64,000 nt of DNA from an uncultured Lachnospiraceae bacterium. GTDB taxonomy: Bacteria; Bacillota; Clostridia; Lachnospirales; Lachnospiraceae. Location of the stretch: the NCBI GenBank assembly GCA_910585995.1, contig CAJUGG010000045.1, forward strand, positions 4,736 to 68,735, read 5' to 3'. The position numbers and the translations under genes were made by a program. Below, piece by piece: positions 50,342-58,346 of this stretch (position 1 is the stretch's first letter; each line of letters starts with the position of its first letter). The notes beneath the pieces were generated by a model. The model saw only the letters and a program-made list of their open reading frames with translations, was not told the origin of the DNA and made no database searches.

Positions 50342-50476
50342 TTTTCTGTCCTTTCCGCCAAAGACATGATATAATATTTTTGTGATATGCACGGCTTTGG
50401 CTATGTTCCGCCCCTCTTGAACGTTGCAGCGTTTGAGAGGGAATCTTTTGTTACAGTCGTCTAATGTATTTGCATA

Positions 50477-50662
50477 TCATCCTCTGTAAGCCTCAAGACC
50501 CTTCCGGAATTTCTCCCAGTCAGTGAGCCGTGTCCTCCCAATACGATACACAGCATCAAACTCTTCCGCCAGTCGCCGGAATGTTCCGATGCTCATACTG
50601 GCACGAGAAGCACCCTCCTTATCCCTGACTAAATCTTGACCAGTGATTTTTAAAGCATTCAT
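50477..50662 (-). CDS. Small DNA-binding protein, possible excisionase
   Basis: A 61-residue protein with a helix-turn-helix-like SMSIGTFRRLAEEFDAVYRIGRTRLTDWEKFRKGLEAYRG, resembling excisionase or MerR-like mini proteins in which a basic wing ends the domain. AAAGGAG lies 9 nt before the ATG. It is the first leftward gene after the divergent repressor, where early regulators or excisionases usually sit. Confidence 0.65.
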   Translation of the reverse strand: MNALKITGQDLVRDKEGASRASMSIGTFRRLAEEFDAVYRIGRTRLTDWEKFRKGLEAYRG

Positions 50663-50788
50663 TATTTTTGCTCCTTTCGTCTTGTGTTTCTATGTATTTT
50701 GTAGTATCATGGTAACATAAATGTTTATATAAATACACATCATAGGTACTTTTTTTGACGTTACCTTGTGATAGGAAGGTAGATGATT

Positions 50789-51436
50789 ATGGAAGAAAAA
50801 GTAACACATAATAAAGAAACTATGTTACTTTGCGGGAAAAGGGTAAAAGAATGTAGAGAAGAAAGGGGATATACACAGGCAGAACTGATTGAGAAAATAG
50901 AACACCTACCAGAGAATAATGGGAAAACACGAAATGAAAAGCATTTGTCTGCTGTCGAGAGGGGTGAGCGTCGTTTGTCCATTGAATATGCTCGTTTGAT
51001 ATCAAGAGTTTTAAAAGTTCGAGAAGATTATTTGCTTGGATATGGAGACTTCAAAACTGGTTCAGCGGAAACGATTTCTCATATCACGGATTCTATGGAA
51101 AAATATAGATGCATTAAATATTTAATTAGGGGAATGGGATATGAGGAAATGTATGCTTCTGATATAAAATATAAAAAAATATATATTACTTCAGATGATA
51201 CCGAAGAAACAATAAAAGAAAAAGTTGAGTTTGCGAAAAAAGGTTTAGACATTATGCCAAACCGAGATATGGTAATCACGGATAAACGTGGGAGAAGAGT
51301 CCATATTGGCGTAGAGGAACTGGACAAGTTATATGAAGATATTGAGTATATGATAAAGTGTAGAATTGAACGTGAATTTGAAGACGTTACTAGAATTGAA
51401 TTTGTAAAAGATATGGGAGATAAAAAAGAAAGGTAA
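50789..51436 (+). CDS. XRE-family phage repressor
   Basis: The N-terminal HTH (CGKRVKECREERGYTQAELIEKIEHLPEN...HLSAVERGERRLSIEYARLISRVLKVREDYLLGY) is followed by an unrecognised 140-residue domain rich in charged residues. It is the only rightward gene at this end and faces the early operon, as a lysogeny repressor does. AGGAAGG lies 9 nt before the ATG at 50789; an ATG two codons earlier is possible. It has no S24-type cleavage domain, so control may involve the ImmA-like protein; that is inference. Confidence 0.85.
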   Translation: MEEKVTHNKETMLLCGKRVKECREERGYTQAELIEKIEHLPENNGKTRNEKHLSAVERGERRLSIEYARLISRVLKVREDYLLGYGDFKTGSAETISHITDSMEKYRCIKYLIRGMGYEEMYASDIKYKKIYITSDDTEETIKEKVEFAKKGLDIMPNRDMVITDKRGRRVHIGVEELDKLYEDIEYMIKCRIEREFEDVTRIEFVKDMGDKKER

Positions 51437-51500
51437 TAAATTCTGTACCTTTTTCTGTACCTTTTCAAAAGCACAGGACGATATACGAGAAAATAAGATT

Positions 51501-51542
51501 CACGGAGAAAATGAGGGAATCCCTGTATTTCTCCGTGTTTTC
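51501..51542 (+). terminator. Terminator after the repressor
   Basis: CACGGAGAAA pairs with TTTCTCCGTG around AGGGA-ATCCCT, followed by a T-rich tract. Confidence 0.85.
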
Positions 51543-51580
51543 AATATATGACGATACGAGACAAAACCAATGCAATATTA

Positions 51581-51620
51581 TCAAGATGTGAGTGCTAATT
51601 TTTTGTGAAAAAAGTGTGAA
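51581..51620 (+). repeat. attR: right 40-bp direct repeat
   Basis: Exact copy of 35918-35957. The CIRCE left half is replaced here by GCAATATTA. Confidence 0.93.
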
Positions 51621-51675
51621 CACTTTTTAAAATAGGGAAGTTCATAAGATAGAATTATCGGAAAGACTTGATTTT

Positions 51676-51771
51676 ATGACAAATCCCGAAAAAGTCACAG
51701 TACCAAAACATAACGGGGACTTGAGACCGGGAACTCTAAACAACATTTACAAACAGGCAGGGCTTAAATAG
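51676..51771 (+). pseudogene. hicA toxin remnant (C-terminal part)
   Basis: The frame ends EKVTVPKHNGDLRPGTLNN-IYKQAGLK-stop, which is the conserved C-terminal half of HicA mRNA interferases. The N-terminal half, including the dsRBD-like start and the catalytic GSHH motif, is missing. No ribosome site lies before the ATG at 51676. hicB follows 39 bp later. The toxin is therefore inactive. Confidence 0.78.
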
Positions 51772-51810
51772 CGTTACTGCCTGCGGTTCTTATAGAAAGG
51801 AGCGTAATTT

Positions 51811-52224
51811 ATGCAAAACCTAACTTATTTTGCAGTATTTGAACCATCAACAGACGGCTCATATAGTATTTATTTTCCTGATCTACCCGGATGTATCAGC
51901 GTTGGGAACAATCTGGAAGAAGTTGCACGTATGGCAGCAGAAGCCGCAAGTCTTCATGTTTACAGTATGGAATGTGACAATGAGGAAATTCCCACTCCAT
52001 CTGTGAACCTCTCCAAAGACGATACGGAAGGTAATGTTATTATGCCGATCACCATTCATCCCGATCTGTTTCGCATGAAAAAAGATAATGAGAGCATCAA
52101 AACTAATATCACATTACCTGCATGGTTGAAAAGAATTGCAGAGGAACAAAAAGTAAATTATTCCCGGCTTTTGGAAACTGCCCTGATTGATTATCTGCAA
52201 ATACCTACGTCCAGCAGACAATAA
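51811..52224 (+). CDS. hicB: HicB-family antitoxin
   Basis: A 137-residue protein. The N-terminal HicB domain (YFAVFEPSTDGSYSIYFPDLPGCISVGNNLEEVARMAAEAASLHVYSME) is followed by a C-terminal DNA-binding region of ribbon-helix-helix type (KTNITLPAWLKRIAEEQKVNYSRLLETALIDYLQI). AAAGGAG precedes the ATG. The partner hicA is truncated just upstream, so this is an orphan antitoxin. Confidence 0.92.
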   Translation: MQNLTYFAVFEPSTDGSYSIYFPDLPGCISVGNNLEEVARMAAEAASLHVYSMECDNEEIPTPSVNLSKDDTEGNVIMPITIHPDLFRMKKDNESIKTNITLPAWLKRIAEEQKVNYSRLLETALIDYLQIPTSSRQ

Positions 52225-52419
52225 GCTCTTGCCCTGTGCCATATCAGATACCGGGCAGCGGACGCACACTTCCAACCCTGATAAGAACACCGCCCCGGCA
52301 CCTGCCAAAGTGAAAAGTATATAATAAACTCAAACGTGACAATTTTAGCGAAAGGGAATTAAAACAAATAGCCGATATTCTGAACTCCCCCAGATTGTCA
52401 AAGAAAGGAAGTTAATAAT

Positions 52420-52662
52420 ATGAGCAATCGAGAACTGGCCAAAAGTATGATTGACCGCCTGCCAGAAGATAAAATGATCTTTGTTATCAATATGCTGGAA
52501 GGACTTGGCGAGATGTCCGGCCTTGATTTATATCCAGATTTCAAGCCAAACGTAGCGACAATAGCAGCGATGGCAGAAACTGATGAAATGATTCGGGCAG
52601 GTGGTGGGCAACATTTTGAAGGGTCAACAGAAGAATTATTCTCCCAGATTTTAGAGGAATAA
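52420..52662 (+). CDS. Small protein paired with Uma2 nuclease, 80 aa
   Basis: Begins MSNRELAKSMIDRLPEDKMI. The first 35 residues resemble the helical start of many small antitoxin-like proteins (RELAKSMIDRLPEDKMIFVINMLEGL); the rest is acidic. AAAGGAAG precedes the ATG. The Uma2 gene starts three bases after its stop, so the two are co-translated. Its role as regulator of the nuclease is inference. Confidence 0.65.
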   Translation: MSNRELAKSMIDRLPEDKMIFVINMLEGLGEMSGLDLYPDFKPNVATIAAMAETDEMIRAGGGQHFEGSTEELFSQILEE

Positions 52663-52665
52663 CCC

Positions 52666-53220
52666 ATGTTAAAGCTCAACCTGACATACACAATAACTGA
52701 TTATGAAAACCTGCCCGAAAGTGTCCACGCAGAACTGATAGGCGGACAGATGTATTACAGATTCACACCTAATCGGGTGCATCAGGAAGTACTTGCGTTC
52801 TTATTATACACCATCGCTAATTATATTGACTCTAACGGCCATCCCGGCGAGGTATATCCCGGCCCATTTGCCGTCAAGCTGTTCAATGACAGAGATGATA
52901 CCGTTGAGCCGGATATAAGTGTCATATGCGACTCTGAGAAGCTTACAGACAGAGGCTGCACAGGTGCGCCGGACTGGATTATTGAGATCATCTCCACTAG
53001 TAACCCAGAACATGACTATGTGAGAAAACTGAATCTTTATTTAGATGCAGGAGTCAGAGAATACTGGATCGTAGATCCCCGTGACCAGAAAATACTTGTA
53101 TACTATCTGCAAAATGAACATACAGAAAATTTCACAGTAAAACCATATACATTTCAGGATAAAGTAAAAGTCAGTATCTACAATGATCTCTTGATTGACT
53201 TTTCTAAACTAAGTCTATAA
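52666..53220 (+). CDS. Uma2-family (DUF820) PD-(D/E)XK nuclease-like protein
   Basis: A 184-residue protein of the Uma2 family: ELIGGQMYYRFTPNRVHQEV (N-terminal Glu), VEPDISVIC, then GAPDWIIEIISTSNPEHDYVRKLNLYLDAGVREYWIVDPRDQKILVY. The D-x-E-x-K core is represented by the Asp of EPDIS, the Glu of IEIIS and the Lys of RKLNLY. Biological role is unclear; members expand in cyanobacteria and appear next to mobile elements. Confidence 0.88.
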   Translation: MLKLNLTYTITDYENLPESVHAELIGGQMYYRFTPNRVHQEVLAFLLYTIANYIDSNGHPGEVYPGPFAVKLFNDRDDTVEPDISVICDSEKLTDRGCTGAPDWIIEIISTSNPEHDYVRKLNLYLDAGVREYWIVDPRDQKILVYYLQNEHTENFTVKPYTFQDKVKVSIYNDLLIDFSKLSL

Positions 53221-53266
53221 ACTCAGCTTCGACCGCAGGTTCCTGATCGTGTCTGCTGTTGATCTG

Positions 53267-53313
53267 GAATCGCCACCCTGTTACCGTCAAGTATACAAGG
53301 GTGGCTTTTCTGT
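53267..53313 (+). terminator. Second copy of the type I TA terminator block
   Basis: 47 bases, three differences from 40761-40807, with the CCACCCT/AGGGTGG hairpin and T-tract. No holin-like toxin frame lies next to it, so it may be a remnant that now ends the Uma2 transcript. Confidence 0.75.
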
Positions 53314-53371
53314 GCTTTTTTATTCTTGATTTAGACAATGGGAAGGCGTAAGCCCATAAGTTAGCTGACAG

Positions 53372-54151
53372 CTATTTCCCCATCGGCTCCCCTTCATAGA
53401 TGATATCTACATAGGGACGGTATTTATTCAGGATAGATGGTTTGATGGAAGAGTCGGTGACAATTACATCGATATCTGAGATATTGCATACTTTCACCAG
53501 CGTCACGTGCTCGAATTTGCTGCTGTCAATCAGGGCGATCTTCTGCTGGGCGGCGTCGATAAATTCGGTCAGCAGTTCTGCGCCGGCAAAAAAAGTCTCT
53601 GTGCAGCCTTCGTTCAGGGAGATTCCTCCAAAACTGACGAAGGCTGTGTCAATATTTAACTTTCGTATGGTCTGTTTGGCCTGTTCTCCAAAACATCCCC
53701 GTTCAAATGTATCAAAAGTTCCCCCAAGGAAAATGATATTGTATGTGGGAGTATCAGAAAATACATTCAGGATCTCCAGTGAATTTGTGACTATCGTGAG
53801 ATTGGAAAAGTGTTTCTTCAGCTCTCTGGCAAATACGCAGCAGGTAGAGGAATGGTCTAAGATGATGGATGTCCCTTCGGATACGTATTTCAGAGCGGTC
53901 CGGGCTAAGTTGACTTTTTCATCTGCATTTGCGGCCAGGCGAAAATCGTAGGGTACTTGCCGGGTCTCATACTGCAGAAGGGAAGCACCTCCATAGACGC
54001 GGATCAGCTGGTTCTCTTTTTCCAGATATTCCAGATCACGGCGTATGGTCTCTGTGGAAACACCAAGGGCAGAAGCGAGCTTGGCCGCGCGGACGGTATG
54101 TTGGTCTTGAAGAGAATCAAGTATGAATTTGTAACGCTCCTGAGCAATCAT
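53372..54151 (-). CDS. DeoR-family regulator of the adjacent sugar operon
   Basis: A 259-residue repressor: N-terminal winged helix (RYKFILDSLQDQHTVRAAKLASALGVSTETIRRDLEYLEKENQLIRVYGG) and the C-terminal phosphosugar-sensing domain (DHSSTCCVFARELKKHFSNLTIVTNSLEIL). I start at the ATG at 54151 after ATAGGGGG. It is divergent from the ABC/kinase operon and so is its likely regulator. Its leader carries two tandem 100-bp palindromes. Confidence 0.9.
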   Translation of the reverse strand: MIAQERYKFILDSLQDQHTVRAAKLASALGVSTETIRRDLEYLEKENQLIRVYGGASLLQYETRQVPYDFRLAANADEKVNLARTALKYVSEGTSIILDHSSTCCVFARELKKHFSNLTIVTNSLEILNVFSDTPTYNIIFLGGTFDTFERGCFGEQAKQTIRKLNIDTAFVSFGGISLNEGCTETFFAGAELLTEFIDAAQQKIALIDSSKFEHVTLVKVCNISDIDVIVTDSSIKPSILNKYRPYVDIIYEGEPMGK

Positions 54152-54166
54152 ATGTAACCCCCTATT

Positions 54167-54369
54167 TAAGTTCCGCAACTCCCCTCCCAAGCCCCCGTAT
54201 ACAGGAGAATTTTCTGCCGCTTTTGCGTCAAAAAATCCTCCTGGGGCTTGTCCGGTCCGTTGCTGATATTAAGTTCCGCAACTTCCCTCCCAACCCCCAT
54301 ATACAGGAGAATTTTCTGCCGCTGATGCGTCAAAAAATCCTCCTGGGGCTCGTCTGGTCTGTTGCTGAT
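54167..54369 (-). repeat. Two tandem 100-bp palindromic elements in the deoR leader
   Basis: Units at 54267-54167 and 54369-54270 (minus). Each reads ATCAGCAAC...AGCCCC-AGGAGGATTTTTT...AAAATTCTCCT...GGGGGCT...GTTGCGGAACTTA, a long hairpin. They share GGATTTT/AAAAT-CTCC-type core and the GCGGAACTT end with the elements at 23761-24072 and 55733-55832, but the outer arms differ. The proximal unit ends 16 bases before the ATG. Confidence 0.88.
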
Positions 54370-54384
54370 TTATACTCTAGACAT

Positions 54385-54413
54385 AATATAGCAAAGATGC
54401 AAATAAAAAGCAA
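54385..54413 (-). promoter_or_regulatory. Promoter of the deoR gene
   Basis: On the minus strand TTGCTT (54413-54408), 17 bp, TATATT (54390-54385). The palindromic units would then be transcribed in a leader of about 230 nt. Confidence 0.6.
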
Positions 54414-54618
54414 CTGAATGGACAAAAATGTTGCGAAAAATTGGGAATCACATAAAATAATTCGGAAAAATCGGCATATAGTTGCAAAAATATGCGAATT
54501 ATCCGAAAATATGTGGAAATTGTACAAATTAACTGTGTGAATTTGTGGAAAATACACATAGAATTTGTGGGAGTTTTGTGGTACTATACAACTATCATAA
54601 CATTAAAGGAGGAAGAAT
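54414..54618. promoter_or_regulatory. Divergent control region for the ABC operon
   Basis: An AT-rich stretch with GCGAATTATCCGAAAATATG, repeated TTTGTGG/AATTTGTGG motifs (54540-54580) and TACTAT/TATACA near 54582. Operator sites for the DeoR protein are expected here, but no clear dyad can be picked. AAAGGAGG at about 54606 is the ribosome site of the next gene. Confidence 0.45.
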
Positions 54619-55725
54619 ATGAACAGAAAAAGGTTAGCGATGGGATTAAGTGGCGTAATGATGGTGACATTGCTGGCAGGTTGTGGTCAGTCAGGGGGAA
54701 ATTCACAGACACAGACGCAAACAGAGACACAGAATACAACAGAATCCCAGACAGAAACATCCGATAACTCTGCGGGCGGGGACAAGATCAGAGTAGTGGG
54801 ATGTGTGTTGTCCATGGATCATACGTTCCAGCAGCAGTTAGCACTTGGCTGGCAGATTCCTCAGACCTGGGAGGGAAGTGAGGTCAATATTGATCTGGCT
54901 GTTGTGGACAGTCAGGGAGATGTGGAGAAAGAGCTTCAGGCGACAGAGACTTATTTGGACAAAGGAATCGATGCCTGGGTGGGATATCCGCTGAATGCGG
55001 ACGCTCTGGAAGCGATCAGTAAAGAGATGATCGATGCAGGTGTGATCGTAGTTACTGAGGGCAACAACATGGTACATGAGACGATGGGCATGGTCACAGA
55101 CGAGAGAGACGGCGGTCTGATGGGCGGCGAGATGTTTGTGGAGTGGTGGAACGCCAACCGCGGGGACGAAGCTCCGAATATCCTGGTACTTGGAGATCCT
55201 GATTCGGAAGCATTTCAGAGAAAACCGGATGCATTTGTGGAGTATGTGACAGAACATATGGAAAATGCCACGATTGTCGGAGAACAGGACAGCAATATGA
55301 CAGAGGAAGATGCTATGAATATCGTAGCTTCTTATATTACCAGTACCCCACAGCTGAACTTTGTATTTTGTGGAACAGATGCAGATGCATTGGGCGCTAT
55401 GGCGGCGATTGAAGCTTCCGGGCGGACGGATATCGCGATCTGCGGCTGCGGCGGCGAGGACAGCATCATTTCCTATCTGTATACGGATATGACAGAAGAT
55501 ATGGGCGGATATGCGTTTGAGGTTGCTTACGGAAAGAGTGCCATTGAGCTGGGATTCTTGATGATGGAGGCAGTCGTACAGGTGTATATGGACCCGGAGA
55601 CCGCAGATTTCAACCATGTAGACTTAGGATTTACGGCACTGACCAGAGAAAATGTGGACGAATACGTGCAAAATGCCAACAGCTGGCGTGAGCGGGTTGG
55701 TCTCGAACCAAATGTATTTGAGTAG
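54619..55725 (+). CDS. Sugar ABC transporter substrate-binding lipoprotein (RbsB-like)
   Basis: A 368-residue type I periplasmic-binding fold lipoprotein. The signal peptide ends in the lipobox LAGC (Cys22), followed by a Gln/Thr-rich linker and two lobes: IRVVGCVLSMDHTFQQQLALGWQ, IDAWVGYPLNADALEAIS, and FVFCGTDADALGAMAAIEASGRTDIAICGCGG. It captures a sugar or polyol for the importer that follows. AAAGGAGG precedes the ATG. The stop codon (TAG) abuts the palindromic element in front of the ATPase gene. Confidence 0.92.
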   Translation: MNRKRLAMGLSGVMMVTLLAGCGQSGGNSQTQTQTETQNTTESQTETSDNSAGGDKIRVVGCVLSMDHTFQQQLALGWQIPQTWEGSEVNIDLAVVDSQGDVEKELQATETYLDKGIDAWVGYPLNADALEAISKEMIDAGVIVVTEGNNMVHETMGMVTDERDGGLMGGEMFVEWWNANRGDEAPNILVLGDPDSEAFQRKPDAFVEYVTEHMENATIVGEQDSNMTEEDAMNIVASYITSTPQLNFVFCGTDADALGAMAAIEASGRTDIAICGCGGEDSIISYLYTDMTEDMGGYAFEVAYGKSAIELGFLMMEAVVQVYMDPETADFNHVDLGFTALTRENVDEYVQNANSWRERVGLEPNVFE

Positions 55726-55732
55726 CGGGCTA

Positions 55733-55832
55733 ACAGCATCTGTCCGAAAGCAGCCCCGGAAGGATTTTACGAAACGAAGTGAAGGAAAATGCTTCCAGAC
55801 GCTGGGGGCGAAGTGAGGACAGATGCGGAACT
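55733..55832 (+). repeat. 100-bp palindromic element between binding protein and ATPase genes
   Basis: GCATCTGTCC (55736-55745) pairs with GGACAGATGC (55817-55826); inner CCGGAAGGATTTT pairs with AAAATGCTTCC. It shares the core and the GCGGAACTTTA end with the 99-bp units at 23761-24072, with different outer arms. It fills the gap up to the ribosome site of the next gene. Confidence 0.85.
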
Positions 55833-55853
55833 TTATTGGAAGAAGGGCGAGAC

Positions 55854-57365
55854 ATGAGTGGAAAAAGCTTTTTAAGATTGGAGAACATTGCCAAGTCCTT
55901 TAGCCACAATCTTGTATTGAAGGATGTTCATTTTTCCATAGAACCAGGAGAAGTCCGGGCACTTTTGGGGGAAAATGGCGCTGGCAAGAGCACGATGATC
56001 AAGATTATCGCAGGCGTGCATAAGCCGGACAGCGGAAAAATCTACATTGACGAAAAAGAAGTTGTGATAGCGAATCCAAAGGAAGGATTGGATCAGGGAA
56101 TCTCTGTCATCTATCAGGAACTGGATCTTTTACCGGCGCTTATGGTAGTGCAGAATATTTTTCTGGGCATCGAGCGAAAAGACCGGTTTGGAATGTTGGA
56201 TAAAAAGGCCATGGAACGGATGGTGCAGGACTATTTTGACAGTATGGAGATCTCGATTGACCTCCATGCCAAAGTAGGAGATCTTCCGATCGCTTCTCAG
56301 CAGATGGTGGCGATTGCAAAAGCAGTGGAACATGAGGCACGGCTTTTGATTATGGACGAGCCTTCTTCTTCTCTTACCAACAAAGAGTTGGAGGTGCTGT
56401 ACCGGCAGATCCGGCAGTTAAAGGCGCGCAATGTGGCGGTGATCTATATCTCGCATCGGCTGGAAGAGGTCTACGAGATCTGTGATACCGTGACGATACT
56501 TCGGGATGGTGTGATGATCGATACCAGAGAAGTCTCTAAGATCGACCGGCACGAGATGGTCACACTGATGATCGGCAGAGAGATCAATGAAGACCGGATG
56601 AATCAACGTAAGAGTTTTGACGGCCCTGTGATCTTATCGGCAAGAGAGATCTGCCTTGGCAGGCTTTTGCATCAGGTGTCTTTTGATGTGAAGAGAGGAG
56701 AGATCTTTGGAATCCTGGGACTTGTGGGTTCGGGAGCGATAGAGCTTGGGAAAGTGCTGTATGGGGTACTCCCGATAGATTCCGGAGAGATCACGGTGGC
56801 AGGAGAGAGGCTGCAGATGAAGATGCCTGCAGATGCACTGCATCAGTCGATCTCCTATGTCCCGGATGAGCGCAGAGCGCATGGGATCTTCCCGCTATTG
56901 AGTGTGGAACAAAATTCGGTGATCACTTCGATCTATCAGTACACCAATCGTCTGGGATTTTTGGATCATAAAAAAGTAAGCGCAGCATTTGTGGAATATG
57001 TGGACCGATTTGGCATCAAGATCGCCAGTCCTCATCAACCGATTCAATATCTAAGTGGCGGCAATCAGCAGAAAGCCCTGATCGCGCGGACGCTTTTAAG
57101 CAATACGGATATCATTATCTTAAGCTGTCCCACAAAAGGGATTGACGTGGGGTCAAAATTTGATATTTATTCGATTCTGCTGGATTGTGCGAATCAGGGA
57201 AAGACGATTATCGCTGTCTCGCAGGAGATTACGGAGTTGGTGCGGATCTGTGACCGGATACTGATGTTAAAAGACGGGGAAGTCTATCATGAATATACGG
57301 AAGATGAGATATCCGAGACATTGATATACCATGATCTGCTGGCAGAGGGGAGAGAAAAATCATGA
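55854..57365 (+). CDS. Sugar ABC transporter ATP-binding protein (RbsA/MglA type)
   Basis: A 503-residue double-ATPase subunit. The first nucleotide-binding domain has Walker A GENGAGKST and Walker B LLIMDEPSSSL; its signature is the family's atypical ASQQMV. The second domain has a degenerate P-loop (GLVGSGAIELGK) and signature LSGGNQQK, as in RbsA. I start at the ATG at 55854; the longer frame from 55779 is read through the palindromic element. The stop overlaps the permease start by four bases. Confidence 0.94.
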   Translation: MSGKSFLRLENIAKSFSHNLVLKDVHFSIEPGEVRALLGENGAGKSTMIKIIAGVHKPDSGKIYIDEKEVVIANPKEGLDQGISVIYQELDLLPALMVVQNIFLGIERKDRFGMLDKKAMERMVQDYFDSMEISIDLHAKVGDLPIASQQMVAIAKAVEHEARLLIMDEPSSSLTNKELEVLYRQIRQLKARNVAVIYISHRLEEVYEICDTVTILRDGVMIDTREVSKIDRHEMVTLMIGREINEDRMNQRKSFDGPVILSAREICLGRLLHQVSFDVKRGEIFGILGLVGSGAIELGKVLYGVLPIDSGEITVAGERLQMKMPADALHQSISYVPDERRAHGIFPLLSVEQNSVITSIYQYTNRLGFLDHKKVSAAFVEYVDRFGIKIASPHQPIQYLSGGNQQKALIARTLLSNTDIIILSCPTKGIDVGSKFDIYSILLDCANQGKTIIAVSQEITELVRICDRILMLKDGEVYHEYTEDEISETLIYHDLLAEGREKS

Positions 57366-58318
57366 GCAAACCAGGAAAAAATGCATTTTATAAGGACAAG
57401 GGATTTGGAACGGTAGTTGTGTTTATTCTGCTGGTGATCATATTTTCCATCATCTCTGACGCCTTTTTAACCGTAACTAATATCATGACGATCTTGCTGC
57501 AAAATTCTGCGTTGGTGATTATGTCCATGGGCATGACATTTGTCATCATCACTGGCGGCATCGATCTGTCCGTGGGAGGCAATATGGCGCTTTGTACGAT
57601 CTGCGCCTCCATGCTGATCAGGCAGTACCAGCTGCCGATTATCGCAGGTGTGCTAATCTGCCTGGCAGTGGGCGGCGTGGTAGGGCTTTGCAATGGATTT
57701 TGTGTGACCTGCCTTGGCATCCCTCCTCTGTTGGCGACGATTGGCATGGACAGTGTGGCAAGGGGACTGGCCTATATCATCTGCGGCGGTGCCACGATCA
57801 GCAATATGCCGGATAACTTTAAGCTGTTAGGACGGGGATATATCTTTGGAGTCATCCCCATCGCTGCTGTGATCGCAGCCGTGGTGGTCGTGATCTATGT
57901 GGTGATCCAGAATCATACCGCATTTGCGGTCAGTACCTACGCGATTGGCGGAAATGAGCAGGCAGCCTATCTGTCCGGGATCAAGACCAAGAGCCTGCTG
58001 CGCAGAATCTATGTGCTGATGGGTGTCACCTGCGGCCTTGCGGCTTATATCAATGCTTCGAGACTGGGAGTGGGGCTGGCGGCTGTGGGAACGGATATGT
58101 CGTTTGATGCCGTTACAGCGACGGTATTAGGAGGTACAAGCATCGCCGGAGGAAGCGGCAAGGTGCAAAGGGCGGTCTTAGGCGCCTTTATCATCGGTGT
58201 GATCTTCAATGGTCTGACCATATTGAATGTACAGAGTTTTGAACAGCAGGTGGCAAAGGGCTTGATCTTGATTTTATCCATCGGCGTGGATACCGTACGG
58301 AATCGAAAAGAAGCCTAA
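57362..58318 (+). CDS. Sugar ABC transporter permease (RbsC type)
   Basis: A 318-residue membrane protein of the BPD_transp_2 family, with about eight to ten helices. Family features are MGMTFVIITGGIDLSVGGNMAL near 60-81, STYAIGGNEQAAYLSGI near 196, and DAVTATVLGGTSIAGGSG near 245. The ATGA overlap with the ATPase gene indicates coupling. One permease gene only, so it probably works as a homodimer. Confidence 0.93.
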   Translation: MSKPGKNAFYKDKGFGTVVVFILLVIIFSIISDAFLTVTNIMTILLQNSALVIMSMGMTFVIITGGIDLSVGGNMALCTICASMLIRQYQLPIIAGVLICLAVGGVVGLCNGFCVTCLGIPPLLATIGMDSVARGLAYIICGGATISNMPDNFKLLGRGYIFGVIPIAAVIAAVVVVIYVVIQNHTAFAVSTYAIGGNEQAAYLSGIKTKSLLRRIYVLMGVTCGLAAYINASRLGVGLAAVGTDMSFDAVTATVLGGTSIAGGSGKVQRAVLGAFIIGVIFNGLTILNVQSFEQQVAKGLILILSIGVDTVRNRKEA

Positions 58319-58346
58319 GCAGTATAAGAAAGGAGCACATATTATT

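Larger units (their letters stand above)
35918..51620. mobile_element. Integrated phage-derived element (about 15.7 kb), defective prophage or satellite
   Basis: Bounded by 40-bp perfect direct repeats (35918-35957, 51581-51620), with a tyrosine integrase at the left end and a divergent repressor at the right. Most genes are on the minus strand: excisionase-like, replication, tail chaperone-like, tape measure, Rha, cargo, integrase. No portal, major capsid, head protease or large terminase is present, and no lysis gene apart from a tiny holin-like toxin. Paired GTACCTTTTCTGTACCTTTT-like motifs lie inside both ends (36012-36033 and 51443-51465) and may be integrase arm sites. The insertion leaves the hsp20 promoter intact. 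Confidence 0.9.

Noticed and set aside
35918..51620. Complete functional prophage
   Set aside because: Head, packaging and most tail genes are absent.
55779..55853. Longer start for the ABC ATPase gene
   Set aside because: The extra 25 codons are read from the palindromic element and match no ATPase N-terminus.
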